From an uncultured Desulfobulbaceae bacterium (GTDB taxonomy: Bacteria; Desulfobacterota; Desulfobulbia; Desulfobulbales; CALZHT01): DNA of 37,247 nt. How positions within the stretch are numbered: position 1 is the first letter of the stretch; the number at the start of each line of letters is the position of its first letter. The DNA is taken from contig CALZHT010000056.1 in NCBI GenBank assembly GCA_945787445.1, forward strand, positions 1 to 37,247, given 5' to 3'. The position numbers were made by a program, and so were the translations under genes. Below, one piece after another: positions 16,395 to 24,478 of this stretch. Below the pieces are notes generated by a model. The model was given only the letters and a program-made list of their open reading frames with translations. It did no database searches and was not told where the DNA came from.

Positions 16395-17102
16395 TCATTT
16401 TTTCTCCAACATAACAATTATATCCATTTCCTGCATGTCACCTTGCACGTCGATCCGATTCTTTAAAAAATAATCATTTTTCACCGGAAAAGTTAGTGCA
16501 GCCCCTAGAAAAAGAGTGCCACGCGGGACATATAAAATATACCTTCCCGTGTCATCTGTCCACCTAGACAAGTAGCGGGGTATGGTGCCCAGCTGTGGTT
16601 GTAAATGAGCCATAGCATATGCCATGGGTAGGGGTTGCCCATGTTTGTCCAGAATTTTTCCTGTAATTTTAAATAATTCTTCGCTTTTTTTATCGATTTG
16701 CCGGGCCGCTTCCCTGAGATCCATAACTGTAAAATTTCTCTCTGTTTCCTGGCCGGCCTTAACATTCATGGGGATAGGTTCACCTGAATGCTTGTCGCCT
16801 GTTATTAGTGGCCCGAATTTGGCGCCGCTTTTTCGAAAAACCCCCAACACCCAATATTTGCCTGGAGGTAAGACCAGAGTAAAAATACCATCAGCACCGG
16901 TCCTGTTTGAAATATAATCTGCCGGGCCCTTTACTTTATTGGAACGGTAGGCATACACTTCAGCTCCCTGAACTGCTTGTCCTTGGGTGTCCAGTATTCG
17001 TCCTTTCAGGGCAGCGGATTCCTTGCCATGTAAAGGGCTTATCCACCCAATAAAACAAGCAAGAGCGATGCAAAATATTCTCACAAAAAAGGAGTAATTC
17101 AC
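16395..17102 (-). CDS. Exported protein with carboxypeptidase-regulatory-like domains
   Basis: The 235-residue product begins with a Sec signal peptide (about residues 1-26, ending near LHG). Two beta-sandwich repeats of the carboxypeptidase-D regulatory-like type follow. The first is LKGRILDTQGQAVQGAEVYAY with GIFTLVLPPGKYWVLGV (about 32-90). The second is ITGKILDKHGQPLPMAYAMA with TGRYILYVPRGTLFLGAAL (about 145-205). Such domains serve as structural or ligand-binding sandwiches on cell surface proteins. The GTG start overlaps the beta-helix stop by 4 bp (GTGA), so translation is probably coupled. A related domain occurs in the proteins at 20842-22005 and, truncated, at 19593-19841. Confidence 0.85.
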   Translation of the reverse strand: MNYSFFVRIFCIALACFIGWISPLHGKESAALKGRILDTQGQAVQGAEVYAYRSNKVKGPADYISNRTGADGIFTLVLPPGKYWVLGVFRKSGAKFGPLITGDKHSGEPIPMNVKAGQETERNFTVMDLREAARQIDKKSEELFKITGKILDKHGQPLPMAYAMAHLQPQLGTIPRYLSRWTDDTGRYILYVPRGTLFLGAALTFPVKNDYFLKNRIDVQGDMQEMDIIVMLEKK

Positions 17103-19567
17103 TTTGAATCCCCACCAGCTAATTTCAGTTGCTTGTTAAGATAGGGCTCAAACATCACCTTACCTATATACTCTTCCTGATGGCCATCAAATATTGTCGG
17201 AAGAGGGGAAACACCTCCCCACCAGTTTCCCCTGGCGTCAACATCTTCCTTATTAAAATCGCCGAGGCGGATGCTATATCTTTCATTGGCAAATATATTG
17301 TTGCGGTTGATTGTCAGCCCGTCCCCTTGTTCCCGGACAAAGATGCCGATTTCATTTTTGGTGAAAATGGAGTCATGAATCCGGGCAGTGCCTCGAAAGG
17401 CCCTGAGTCCGATACGGTTATGAGAAAAAAGTGAATGACTAATCTCTAAAGGACCGCTTCTGAATCGAATTCCGCCGTCGTTTTGTCGGAACCGGCAATA
17501 GCTGATTGTCACATCGGAAAAATGGCTATGGATTCCCCAGGTGGCATACTCAAAGTCGCAATAAACAAAACGGCTTCCCGAAGCCCTGTCTAAAAGGATC
17601 TCCTCCCAATCAGAAGCGCCCTGTTGGTTCGTTGATGTAAATGTAATGCGTTTCTCTTTGGTGCCCTCAGCAAGTATCCGGCCATGGATGTCCATGCCGG
17701 CGTGGGGTGAAAAGAACAGGGTCGTCCCTGGCCTTATGGAAAGAACCGCATCAGGTAAAACTTCAACATGATCGGCGATGCGCATTGAACCGCTCCAGGA
17801 AACGTCGGTATTGATCGTGGGCAGAGACCAGGCGACAGGAACAGGGCCTTTACTTTGCGGTTCATAGATCACTTTTCCCAGGGACTGATCGTCATGCCGG
17901 TCGAAAAGTTCCTTGTCAAGGTCGGAGTCTCCCCACCAGTTTATGGCAGCGTCAATGTCGCTTTTTTCATCATCCAGACCAATCGCATAGAGGCCGTTAT
18001 CCATTATATTGTTTTGGGTGATGCGGCCGCTGAATCCTATTATTCCAAGCCCTCTCTCACCATTTTCCGAAATCAGATTTCCGGTGATCATGGATCTCGC
18101 GTTATTCAGGTTGATGCCGTTTAAGCCGTTGGCTTGTATAATGTTATGCTGTATTTCAATATTATCGGTGTCTCTGAAAGAGGCCCCGCCTTCGAGATTT
18201 TGTGATATTATATTTCCGGCAACTTTTCCAAATACCGCGTCAGCCATGATGAGACCGAATCTGTTGCCGGTCATTACATTCTTTTCCACAACAGTGGCGC
18301 CTTCGCGAATCCGCAGACCATCCCCTCGGTTGCGCATAAAATAATTGTTGGCAGCCTTGAGATTAAGCCGAAAAAAACTGGCGCCATGTCCATTGTTCAC
18401 CATGCGATTGCCATGGAAGACGACTTCTGAGTCTCTCGCCTGGATGCCGCTTATGTTATCGAAAAAATCACTTGATCTGATTTCCACCAGCGATTCCTGA
18501 AATTGGGCGCCTCTGTAATTGTTTCGCAAAATGGCATGATTGACGCCAATATTTGAAAAATGAAAATGCAAACCGCGGTAAGCATCTTCAACCTGACAAA
18601 ACTCTATGAGGTTTTGGGCTGCGTCGCTGCCCAATATATTGATCGCATCCCAATCACCCCGTTTTCTCTGCGTCTCTGCAGACCTGAAGAGTATTGGTTG
18701 CGACGGTGTTCCCTTTGCAATGAACATACCCTGGATCATAAGGCCGTTTTCGCCTATTCCATCGCCATTAGTATCTTTTTTAGAAAACTCAACAATGGTT
18801 CCCGGATAAATAACCAGGCGCCCTTCCAGCGGAATGCGAACCTGTCCTTTAATGAGGACCCTGCCCTTCCAAACTGTTTCACCGGGAAGGGATTCATCAC
18901 CGTATACCTTGGTAAGGTCTGCTGCAGTAAATGTAAAGGGGGCCGGAGTAGGTAGATTGTTTGCTGCAGATGATTCAAAAATGTCTTTTCTGGAATTCCT
19001 AGCTATTTCGCTTTGTTGCCTGGTAATGTCTGCCCCATTAAACAGAAAAACCCCGTATTCGTTTTTTTGAATAGCGACAGTATCAAGGGAGACTTTACCG
19101 TGTTTCCCCTGAACGATCATGCCATAGCGGTTATCAGTAATCCTTGAATGGGTAAGCTCGAGACTGCCGCCTATCACGTGAAAAGCTGCTTCAGCGCCCT
19201 CTACCGTACAATAGCGGCTTTTTACCTTGCCACCATCTATCACAATTCCCGCCCAACGCTCTCCCTTGTTTTCTCCGCCAAGTTGGAATGTGGCCAGACC
19301 TTTACTATTGCCGTCTATTTGCAGCGTACCTCGTACGGTAATTTCAGTCCGGTGCGATATAAATTCCGGATCGATTTTTGTGCTTTGGGATGGCCAGACC
19401 CGGACAACAGTGTGGGGTGATATGGTGAGGGTGACTCCCGCAGGAACTAGGATATCCTCTTTCATATCTACTTCCCCCTGCCAGACAGTATCATTGGTGA
19501 GAACCTCGGCAATGGACTGGCACGGGATTAAAAGCAAAACAAGGAATGTCAAAAAAATAAGTGGCAT
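17099..19567 (-). CDS. Large exported three-module beta-helix protein
   Basis: The 822-residue protein has a signal peptide (about residues 1-20, ending QSIA). Three modules follow, each opening with a W-x-G segment: NDTVWQGEVDMKEDILVPAG (about 25), GETVWKGRVLIKGQVRIP (about 228) and NTDVSWSGSMRIADHV (about 580). Each then has LxIxPGTxxxF, a GxxxAxGTxxxPIxF turn and Asn/Gly-rich right-handed beta-helix rungs. Modules two and three end with INWWGDSDLDKELFDRHDDQ and GNWWGGVSPLPTIFDGHQ signatures, each leading to GKVxxEP. The second module has a D-x-N-x-D-G-I-G loop that could bind calcium. The neighbours share these modules, so an extracytoplasmic assembly is plausible. No lyase or hydrolase catalytic site is evident. 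Confidence 0.9.
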   Translation of the reverse strand: MPLIFLTFLVLLLIPCQSIAEVLTNDTVWQGEVDMKEDILVPAGVTLTISPHTVVRVWPSQSTKIDPEFISHRTEITVRGTLQIDGNSKGLATFQLGGENKGERWAGIVIDGGKVKSRYCTVEGAEAAFHVIGGSLELTHSRITDNRYGMIVQGKHGKVSLDTVAIQKNEYGVFLFNGADITRQQSEIARNSRKDIFESSAANNLPTPAPFTFTAADLTKVYGDESLPGETVWKGRVLIKGQVRIPLEGRLVIYPGTIVEFSKKDTNGDGIGENGLMIQGMFIAKGTPSQPILFRSAETQRKRGDWDAINILGSDAAQNLIEFCQVEDAYRGLHFHFSNIGVNHAILRNNYRGAQFQESLVEIRSSDFFDNISGIQARDSEVVFHGNRMVNNGHGASFFRLNLKAANNYFMRNRGDGLRIREGATVVEKNVMTGNRFGLIMADAVFGKVAGNIISQNLEGGASFRDTDNIEIQHNIIQANGLNGINLNNARSMITGNLISENGERGLGIIGFSGRITQNNIMDNGLYAIGLDDEKSDIDAAINWWGDSDLDKELFDRHDDQSLGKVIYEPQSKGPVPVAWSLPTINTDVSWSGSMRIADHVEVLPDAVLSIRPGTTLFFSPHAGMDIHGRILAEGTKEKRITFTSTNQQGASDWEEILLDRASGSRFVYCDFEYATWGIHSHFSDVTISYCRFRQNDGGIRFRSGPLEISHSLFSHNRIGLRAFRGTARIHDSIFTKNEIGIFVREQGDGLTINRNNIFANERYSIRLGDFNKEDVDARGNWWGGVSPLPTIFDGHQEEYIGKVMFEPYLNKQLKLAGGDSK

Positions 19568-19592
19568 GAGTTACAAACAAAATTACATAAAA

Positions 19593-19841
19593 TTACAAAG
19601 AATAACCGGGTTTTATGAATCGGGTGTTCACTGGGAAGGGAGGCGGATTATTAATATTTTTTTTAAAAAAAGATACAATGCCGCTGAAGGGATGTTTTTC
19701 AGGCCCAACCATTATTTTACCGGTAACAATTCCATTAATACTCATTCTTCCCGTACTTTTTGCTGCCAAACAATCGGTTGCAAAAAATATGTTGCATATG
19801 ATCGGGATACAGAAACGGAGTAACATCACTGTGGACCTCAT
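19593..19841 (-). CDS. Truncated exported protein, remnant of a regulatory-like-domain gene
   Basis: From an ATG at 19841 the frame encodes 82 residues with a convincing signal peptide (MRSTVMLLRFCIPIICNIFF, then ATDCLAA). A start of a beta-sandwich follows: MSINGIVTGKIMVGPEKHPF, SGIVSFFKKNINNPPPFP. This resembles the first strands of carboxypeptidase-regulatory-like exported proteins, but the frame stops before a complete domain. It lies 25 bp before the 822-residue beta-helix gene, in the same direction, at the head of the minus-strand series. It may be a gene shortened by a frameshift or deletion, or a real small exported protein. An in-frame Met at 19922 would add 27 residues without a signal-peptide-like start. 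Confidence 0.5.
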   Translation of the reverse strand: MRSTVMLLRFCIPIICNIFFATDCLAAKSTGRMSINGIVTGKIMVGPEKHPFSGIVSFFKKNINNPPPFPVNTRFIKPGYSL

Positions 19842-20291
19842 GAATCTACTTGTTATGAACCATTTGTAATTATTGAAAAATTTAATAAAAAGGGGTATTA
19901 TAATTGATGAAATCATAAACAAAAGCGTTTTTATGATGTATTGTTCTACATGCTATTGAATCCACATACCACATGAACAATTTTCTCGATTTTTTGCGAG
20001 CGTATCATTATTGAATAAGATAATTTACATGTATTGCTATAATACTATGGAATGTATAAAAAAACCACAAATTCAAATTACCAATTCATAGAGAACAAAC
20101 AATGGAAAATACTTACAAATAGTAAGAATGCTTCCTCAAGAGGGATACGACCGTTGATAGTGCACCGGCGCAGCAGAGAGGATGGTATACACCATCTGGA
20201 TAAAAGTATTTACTTCCTGACCTTTACAACCCTCTCCTCAGCTTCTCCAACAAGACTTTTCCGGCCTATTTAGTGACTTTTTAGGATTTGC
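19842..20291. other. Divergent intergenic region between the two gene series
   Basis: These 450 A/T-rich bases separate the minus-strand series from the plus-strand one and probably carry both promoters. A TATAAT on the minus strand (19897-19902) has only a poor -35 partner. A plus-strand extended -10 is listed separately. A 73-codon open frame (20052-20273) shows no domain or coding-like composition. Confidence 0.5.
20035..20043 (+). promoter_or_regulatory. Candidate extended -10 promoter
   Basis: TG at 20035-20036, one base and then TATAAT at 20038-20043 make a perfect extended -10 element. No -35 at 17 bp is convincing. It would leave a leader of about 240 nt before the JAMM-domain gene at 20292, so its link to that gene is uncertain. 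Confidence 0.35.
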
Positions 20292-20849
20292 ATGGAATTT
20301 GAGCCAGACTCCGATATAAAAATTATTCTTCCCCAAAAGGAATACCAAGCGATCATCGACCATTGCCGCAATAATCTGCCTGGAACCAATAGTCGAAAGG
20401 AATTTAGGGCAAAAAAGGCATTCGGCCTCCTTGCCGGGGAAAAAGCAGGAAATACTATAACCGTTAAATACTGCTTTCCTTTGGATAAAAATGCCCGTTT
20501 TAATGAATCGTATAAAAATTTCATGGATAAAATAATGGCTGAACATGCCATTCCATCTGAAACACCTTTTGCCAAGAGAGGTTGGGTGGCCGATCCAGAG
20601 GAATTGCATGAAAAGATTGTGCAGTGCCATAATATGGACCTCACCATGATTGGCACCTACCATATGCACAGGGTGGCTTGGAAACACGATTCCCTGCGGG
20701 ACACTCCAACAGAATTGGATGTCATCTTGGCAAAGAAGAGCCGCATGCTCATGTTCATAGTGTCAATGGTTGATCCTGAAAAGCCGATCATCCGTGCTTT
20801 TTATGAAGGAATACTCGATTTTGAAGTGCCGATTGTTTTTAATGATTGA
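20292..20849 (+). CDS. JAMM/MPN-domain protein (putative metal-dependent isopeptidase-like)
   Basis: The 185-residue protein fits the JAB/MPN fold. It has a central FGLLAGEKAGNTITVKYCFPL strand pair and then the zinc motif H124-x-H126-x7-S134-x2-D137, an exact match to the JAMM consensus HxHx7SxxD. In JAMM enzymes a Glu just before the GLL segment is the general base. Here that position (42, three residues before the Gly) is Lys, and E37 or E50 are the nearest acidic residues, so activity is uncertain. Bacterial JAMM proteins often process sulfur-carrier or ubiquitin-like tails; no such carrier is seen nearby. No signal peptide is present. The stop overlaps the next start (ATGATTGA). Confidence 0.75.
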   Translation: MEFEPDSDIKIILPQKEYQAIIDHCRNNLPGTNSRKEFRAKKAFGLLAGEKAGNTITVKYCFPLDKNARFNESYKNFMDKIMAEHAIPSETPFAKRGWVADPEELHEKIVQCHNMDLTMIGTYHMHRVAWKHDSLRDTPTELDVILAKKSRMLMFIVSMVDPEKPIIRAFYEGILDFEVPIVFND

Positions 20850-22005
20850 CTTCCACATGCTGAAAAAAATTCTTTTGATCTTTATCTGGAGCTGTTTTTT
20901 TATAGATCCATGTATTGCAGGTATTGTTGACGGCATTGTGCTTTCAGAAAAAGGCCCCCTGCCCGAAGCAGTTGTTCTGGCATATCCTGATTATGATTCG
21001 TTTGCTGCTGACAAAAAAGCAATAGGTTCACAACCTCTTGAAAAGCCTGGCCAGTTCCACATGGAACTCCCGCCGGGCGAATATTTTTTTGTCGCTAAAG
21101 GCCGGCAAAACGGTCAGGACTTTTTTTCGTACCATGGGCTCAATCCGATATCCATCTCAGACTCATACAAATGGCTGCCGTTTTTTGCGCTTGAAGCAGA
21201 TCAAATCCTTTGCTCCGATGGCCCTCAGGGAATAGGGGGGCAGGTATTCTATAAAGATGAATCCTTGGACAGCGGTGTGGTATCGGTTTATGATGCCCAA
21301 GAGATGCGGTTTCGGGGCATGGGCTTATTAACCAGTTCACTTGATGAACAGGGCCGCTTCTGGTTCGATCTGGACCCCGGAACATACGTGTTTATTGCCA
21401 GAAAGCGTCAAGACGGCGCTGGAATAGGACCTGTCCGGAAAGGTGATCTGTTTTGCTATCATTCGACAAACCCCGTTGATATAGACACTGCTCAATCGTG
21501 CCGGATCACTATTTCATGTTATCCCAGGGACAATATCGAAGCATTTCTAATGCCTGAAGCCGACGATCCCCGTGGGAGAAGACAAGAAACGAGAAGGAGT
21601 GCCTCACACTGGAATACCGAAGCTCTTGAAGCTGCAAACGGACCTCCCCCAGATGGCATGCCATTGGGTACAATAATTTCCGGAAAAGTAACAGACGTCA
21701 ATGGAGAGCCGGTAAAAAGTATTTTTGTGACAGCGTACCCTGGTGACAACTTCCCTCTTTTTCAAATGCATATTATTCGACAGAAGACCGGATCTATGGC
21801 CCTAACCGACGATGCCGGACAATTCAGGCTGGAGCTTGACAACGGCGGCCTGTATTACCTTGTCGCCCGTGAAAAAGTCGGAGAAGCGCCGGTGCGTTTT
21901 GAACAATATGGCCTGTATGAAGGCAACGTCAACCACTCCATCAAACTTGAAACCGGTATGCAGGTGACTGATGTCCATATACGTGTTGAGCCGATAATGC
22001 CGTAA
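20842..22005 (+). CDS. Exported protein with repeated carboxypeptidase-regulatory-like domains
   Basis: The start at 20842 overlaps the JAMM gene stop by 8 bp; an in-frame ATG at 20857 is an alternative. From 20842 the protein has 387 residues. A signal peptide ends near DPCIAG. Three regulatory-like sandwiches are suggested: GIVDGIVLSEKGPLPEAVVL with GQFHMELPPGEYFFVAKG; GIGGQVFYKDESLDSGVVSV with GRFWFDLDPGTYVFIARK; and IISGKVTDVNGEPVKSIFVT with GQFRLELDNGGLYYLVAR. Each has the pattern G-x-F/R-x-L/F-x-L-x-x-G-x-Y. These are surface or periplasmic structural domains. The tight overlap with the JAMM gene suggests a functional pair. Confidence 0.85.
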   Translation: MIDFHMLKKILLIFIWSCFFIDPCIAGIVDGIVLSEKGPLPEAVVLAYPDYDSFAADKKAIGSQPLEKPGQFHMELPPGEYFFVAKGRQNGQDFFSYHGLNPISISDSYKWLPFFALEADQILCSDGPQGIGGQVFYKDESLDSGVVSVYDAQEMRFRGMGLLTSSLDEQGRFWFDLDPGTYVFIARKRQDGAGIGPVRKGDLFCYHSTNPVDIDTAQSCRITISCYPRDNIEAFLMPEADDPRGRRQETRRSASHWNTEALEAANGPPPDGMPLGTIISGKVTDVNGEPVKSIFVTAYPGDNFPLFQMHIIRQKTGSMALTDDAGQFRLELDNGGLYYLVAREKVGEAPVRFEQYGLYEGNVNHSIKLETGMQVTDVHIRVEPIMP

Positions 22006-22109
22006 ATGTTGTTATTATAGTATATTATGACTTAGCGCAAAACATAATTACCATCATTTCTTAGCTACCTAAACGATACGGAGCATAACCTGTTGATTTT
22101 TGCTATGTC

Positions 22110-22179
22110 TGTCATTTCGAACAAACGCGAGAAATTTTTTCCCGGGGCAATAAGATTTCTCGCTGTGCTCGAAATGACA
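22110..22179. repeat. Dispersed palindromic repeat
   Basis: Ends tgtcatttcga (22110-22120) and tcgaaatgaca (22169-22179) are perfect inverted copies. Internal arms gcgagaaat (22127-22135) and atttctcgc (22155-22163) pair as well, with an asymmetric A/C-rich gap. The element sits just upstream of the beta-helix lipoprotein start, and an open frame through it (from 22093) reads into that gene. The long in-frame extension is therefore repeat sequence rather than protein. Confidence 0.7.
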
Positions 22180-22197
22180 AGGGATTATAAAATCCCA

Positions 22198-23124
22198 ATG
22201 AAAACATTCATTAACTACATCTTCATATTGCAATCAATTTACCTTCTGATGGCGTGTTCCGTTCAGTCCCCGCACCTGGGCGGCCAAGAACTGCTAGTGA
22301 ATGACCAGGTTATTGCCAATGATACAATTTGGCAGGGCGATGTTTTTGTTCAGGGAGTTGTGCTGGTAAGCCGTGAAGCGACATTATCAATAAAACCAGG
22401 CACCTTTATCCGTTTTAAAAAAGATGACCGCAATGGCGACGGAATCGGAGATGCTGAAATTCGGGTGCTTGGGCGTCTGCTGGCATTAGGAACTGAAGAT
22501 AAACCCATCCGTTTTGAATCTGCTGAAAAAATACCGGCACCAAAAGATTGGTCCTATGTGCTGATCTTTTCATCCGGTAAAAAATCAACCCTTCAATACT
22601 GTGAATTCCGGCATGCCTTTTCAGGCCTACAGGTGCATTTTTCCACCGCCAAGCTGTTTGATTCACTTTTTATTAATAATTACGAAGGGATACGCTTTGG
22701 CCGTGCCCAACTGCAAATATCCCATAACACGTTTACCGATAATGATACTGCAATCCGGTTTACCAGGATGGAGGGGCCGGTCACCATAAACAACAATGAA
22801 ATAAGCGGCAACAGGCAGGGCATTTTCCTTGTCCCATCGGGCCAGAACATTACTGATTTTTTTGAACCGGACCGCAGTGGCCGCCCTTGGAACACGGGGA
22901 GGCTGCAGATTTTTTCCAATAACATTTACAATAACAGGGACTACAATCTGAATCTTGGTGAAAAACAATTCTGGAACCTGGATGTGACCAATAACTGGTG
23001 GGGTTCATTAACTGAAAGCAGCATTGAAGAAAAGATATTTGACCGAAAGAATGATGGCGCACTTGGCAAAGCGCTTTACCACCCATTTTCCAAAAGTTCT
23101 ATAAAAGAAGCTGGCGTGCGGTAA
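22198..23124 (+). CDS. Beta-helix lipoprotein
   Basis: The ATG at 22198 gives 308 residues with a lipobox at L17-M-A-C20. It has one module of the same kind as in the minus-strand series: NDTIWQGDVFVQGVVLVSRE, LSIKPGTFIRFKKDDRNGDG with a D-x-N-x-D-G-I-G loop, then GRLLALGTEDKPIRFESAEK. Asn-rich beta-helix rungs follow (about 140-260), and the end is NNWWGSLTESSIEEKIFDRK with GALGKALYHPF. It is anchored by lipid, probably facing the periplasm. An upstream in-frame start (22093) runs through a palindromic repeat and is rejected. The dehydrogenase gene follows after 9 bp, so the two are probably co-transcribed. Confidence 0.88.
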   Translation: MKTFINYIFILQSIYLLMACSVQSPHLGGQELLVNDQVIANDTIWQGDVFVQGVVLVSREATLSIKPGTFIRFKKDDRNGDGIGDAEIRVLGRLLALGTEDKPIRFESAEKIPAPKDWSYVLIFSSGKKSTLQYCEFRHAFSGLQVHFSTAKLFDSLFINNYEGIRFGRAQLQISHNTFTDNDTAIRFTRMEGPVTINNNEISGNRQGIFLVPSGQNITDFFEPDRSGRPWNTGRLQIFSNNIYNNRDYNLNLGEKQFWNLDVTNNWWGSLTESSIEEKIFDRKNDGALGKALYHPFSKSSIKEAGVR

Positions 23125-23133
23125 ATAATTTTC

Positions 23134-24312
23134 ATGATGGCACCGAACAACAACAGACCTGCGCAAATAATTGAATACACCGACCCTCTTGAAGGATTCA
23201 AGGGCTGGCTGGTGATCGATTCCCTTGATCATCGGATCTGCGCCGGGGGAATGCGGGTACAACCAGGCTTGACTGCTGACCAACTCATTAAAATGGCATC
23301 CAACATGAATCTTAAGATGAGGATAGCCGGACTCAGACTTGGCGGCGCAAAAAGTGGTATCGATTACGACCCTTCCTCTCCAGGCAAACATGCGGCAATG
23401 GCACGATTTCTAAAAGAGATCAAACCATATATCGAAACTGTTTATTCCATGGGACCTGATCTCAATGTGGATATGGTTGAACTGGAAAACACGGCAAAAT
23501 CGGTCGGTATTCCCTCCGTCAAAATGGCTGTGGCGCAAGCGCAAGGCATGGATCTCCCCTATTTTCTTGAAAGGCTCGCCATCCTTGAGCACCAGATTGG
23601 CGGCTGGACCCTGGGCAGCCTGAGAGCAGGTTATGGAGTGGCCATAGCAGCCTTGGCCGTGTTGCATTATCTCAAGAAATCGCCGGATAAGGCAACCATC
23701 GTGATCCAGGGATTCGGAACTCTGGCACGGGCTGCAGCCCTGACCCTTCATCAAGAAGGCGCCCGGATAATTGCCTTTGCTGATGCAGAAAAGACCTTGG
23801 TCACCAGGAAACCGGAAGGATTTGACCTTGATGCTCTCCTGCAAAATCCAGGACCATTGTTGCCACAAAATATTTCGGGTAACTCGGTAACCACTCTTGA
23901 CAAAGAGGCAATCACTGAAGTTGGAGGGGATATTCTGATCCCTGTTGCCATTGAAGGCGCTATCAATTCGGCCAATGCAGGAGCGCTCCAAGTACAAGCA
24001 ATTGTTCCGGGAGCAAACCTGGCAATCACCCCTGCAGCGAGCCAGGATCTTCATAAACGGGGGATTCTGGTCCTGCCTGATTTTTTGGCAGGCTGCGGAG
24101 GATCCCTTTCCATGGATGGGCTTTTCGGTCCTCCACATCACCCCCGACCGGAAGAGGTTTTGACGCACATCAGAAGTTGTATGGAAAATCTTGTTCAGCA
24201 GACCCTGATCCGTTCATCGCAAGAGAAAATATCTCCCACCCAAGCTGCTCTTCACATATGCAGCACGAGAAAACCTATTCCTGAAACCAAGCCTTATGGA
24301 CCCCTCGATTAA
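23134..24312 (+). CDS. Glu/Leu/Phe/Val dehydrogenase family protein
   Basis: The 392-residue protein is a member of the amino acid dehydrogenase family that interconverts an amino acid and its 2-oxo acid with NAD(P). K61 and the GGAKSGI segment with K73 (residues 70-76) are the substrate-binding and catalytic lysines. The acidic residue D109 (GPDLNVD) is at the catalytic Asp position. The Rossmann nucleotide loop is IQGFGTLARAA (191-201). GGxxxG-type residues near LAGCGGSLS are also typical. The substrate is not identifiable by eye; the leucine- versus glutamate-type is open. It sits 9 bp after the beta-helix lipoprotein and about 166 bp before two lyase genes, an odd setting for an amino acid dehydrogenase. 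Confidence 0.88.
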   Translation: MMAPNNNRPAQIIEYTDPLEGFKGWLVIDSLDHRICAGGMRVQPGLTADQLIKMASNMNLKMRIAGLRLGGAKSGIDYDPSSPGKHAAMARFLKEIKPYIETVYSMGPDLNVDMVELENTAKSVGIPSVKMAVAQAQGMDLPYFLERLAILEHQIGGWTLGSLRAGYGVAIAALAVLHYLKKSPDKATIVIQGFGTLARAAALTLHQEGARIIAFADAEKTLVTRKPEGFDLDALLQNPGPLLPQNISGNSVTTLDKEAITEVGGDILIPVAIEGAINSANAGALQVQAIVPGANLAITPAASQDLHKRGILVLPDFLAGCGGSLSMDGLFGPPHHPRPEEVLTHIRSCMENLVQQTLIRSSQEKISPTQAALHICSTRKPIPETKPYGPLD

Positions 24313-24478
24313 AGGTAATGCCCACCTGATCCTAATTTCTTTCGTTTTTTCCTCTCTTTAATAAGGAAATTTTTTATTGTTTTTGGTATATTATCGTAGT
24401 ATTTGAACACGATCAGGAAGTATTTTTTTCGCGACTTGCTGTGGTGAATATCAATAATAACGAAAAAAGCAGATAACC

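Noticed and set aside
20052-20273. 73-codon open frame in the divergent region
   Set aside because: A/T-rich with no coding signature, upstream of the JAMM-domain gene; more likely leader and promoter sequence.
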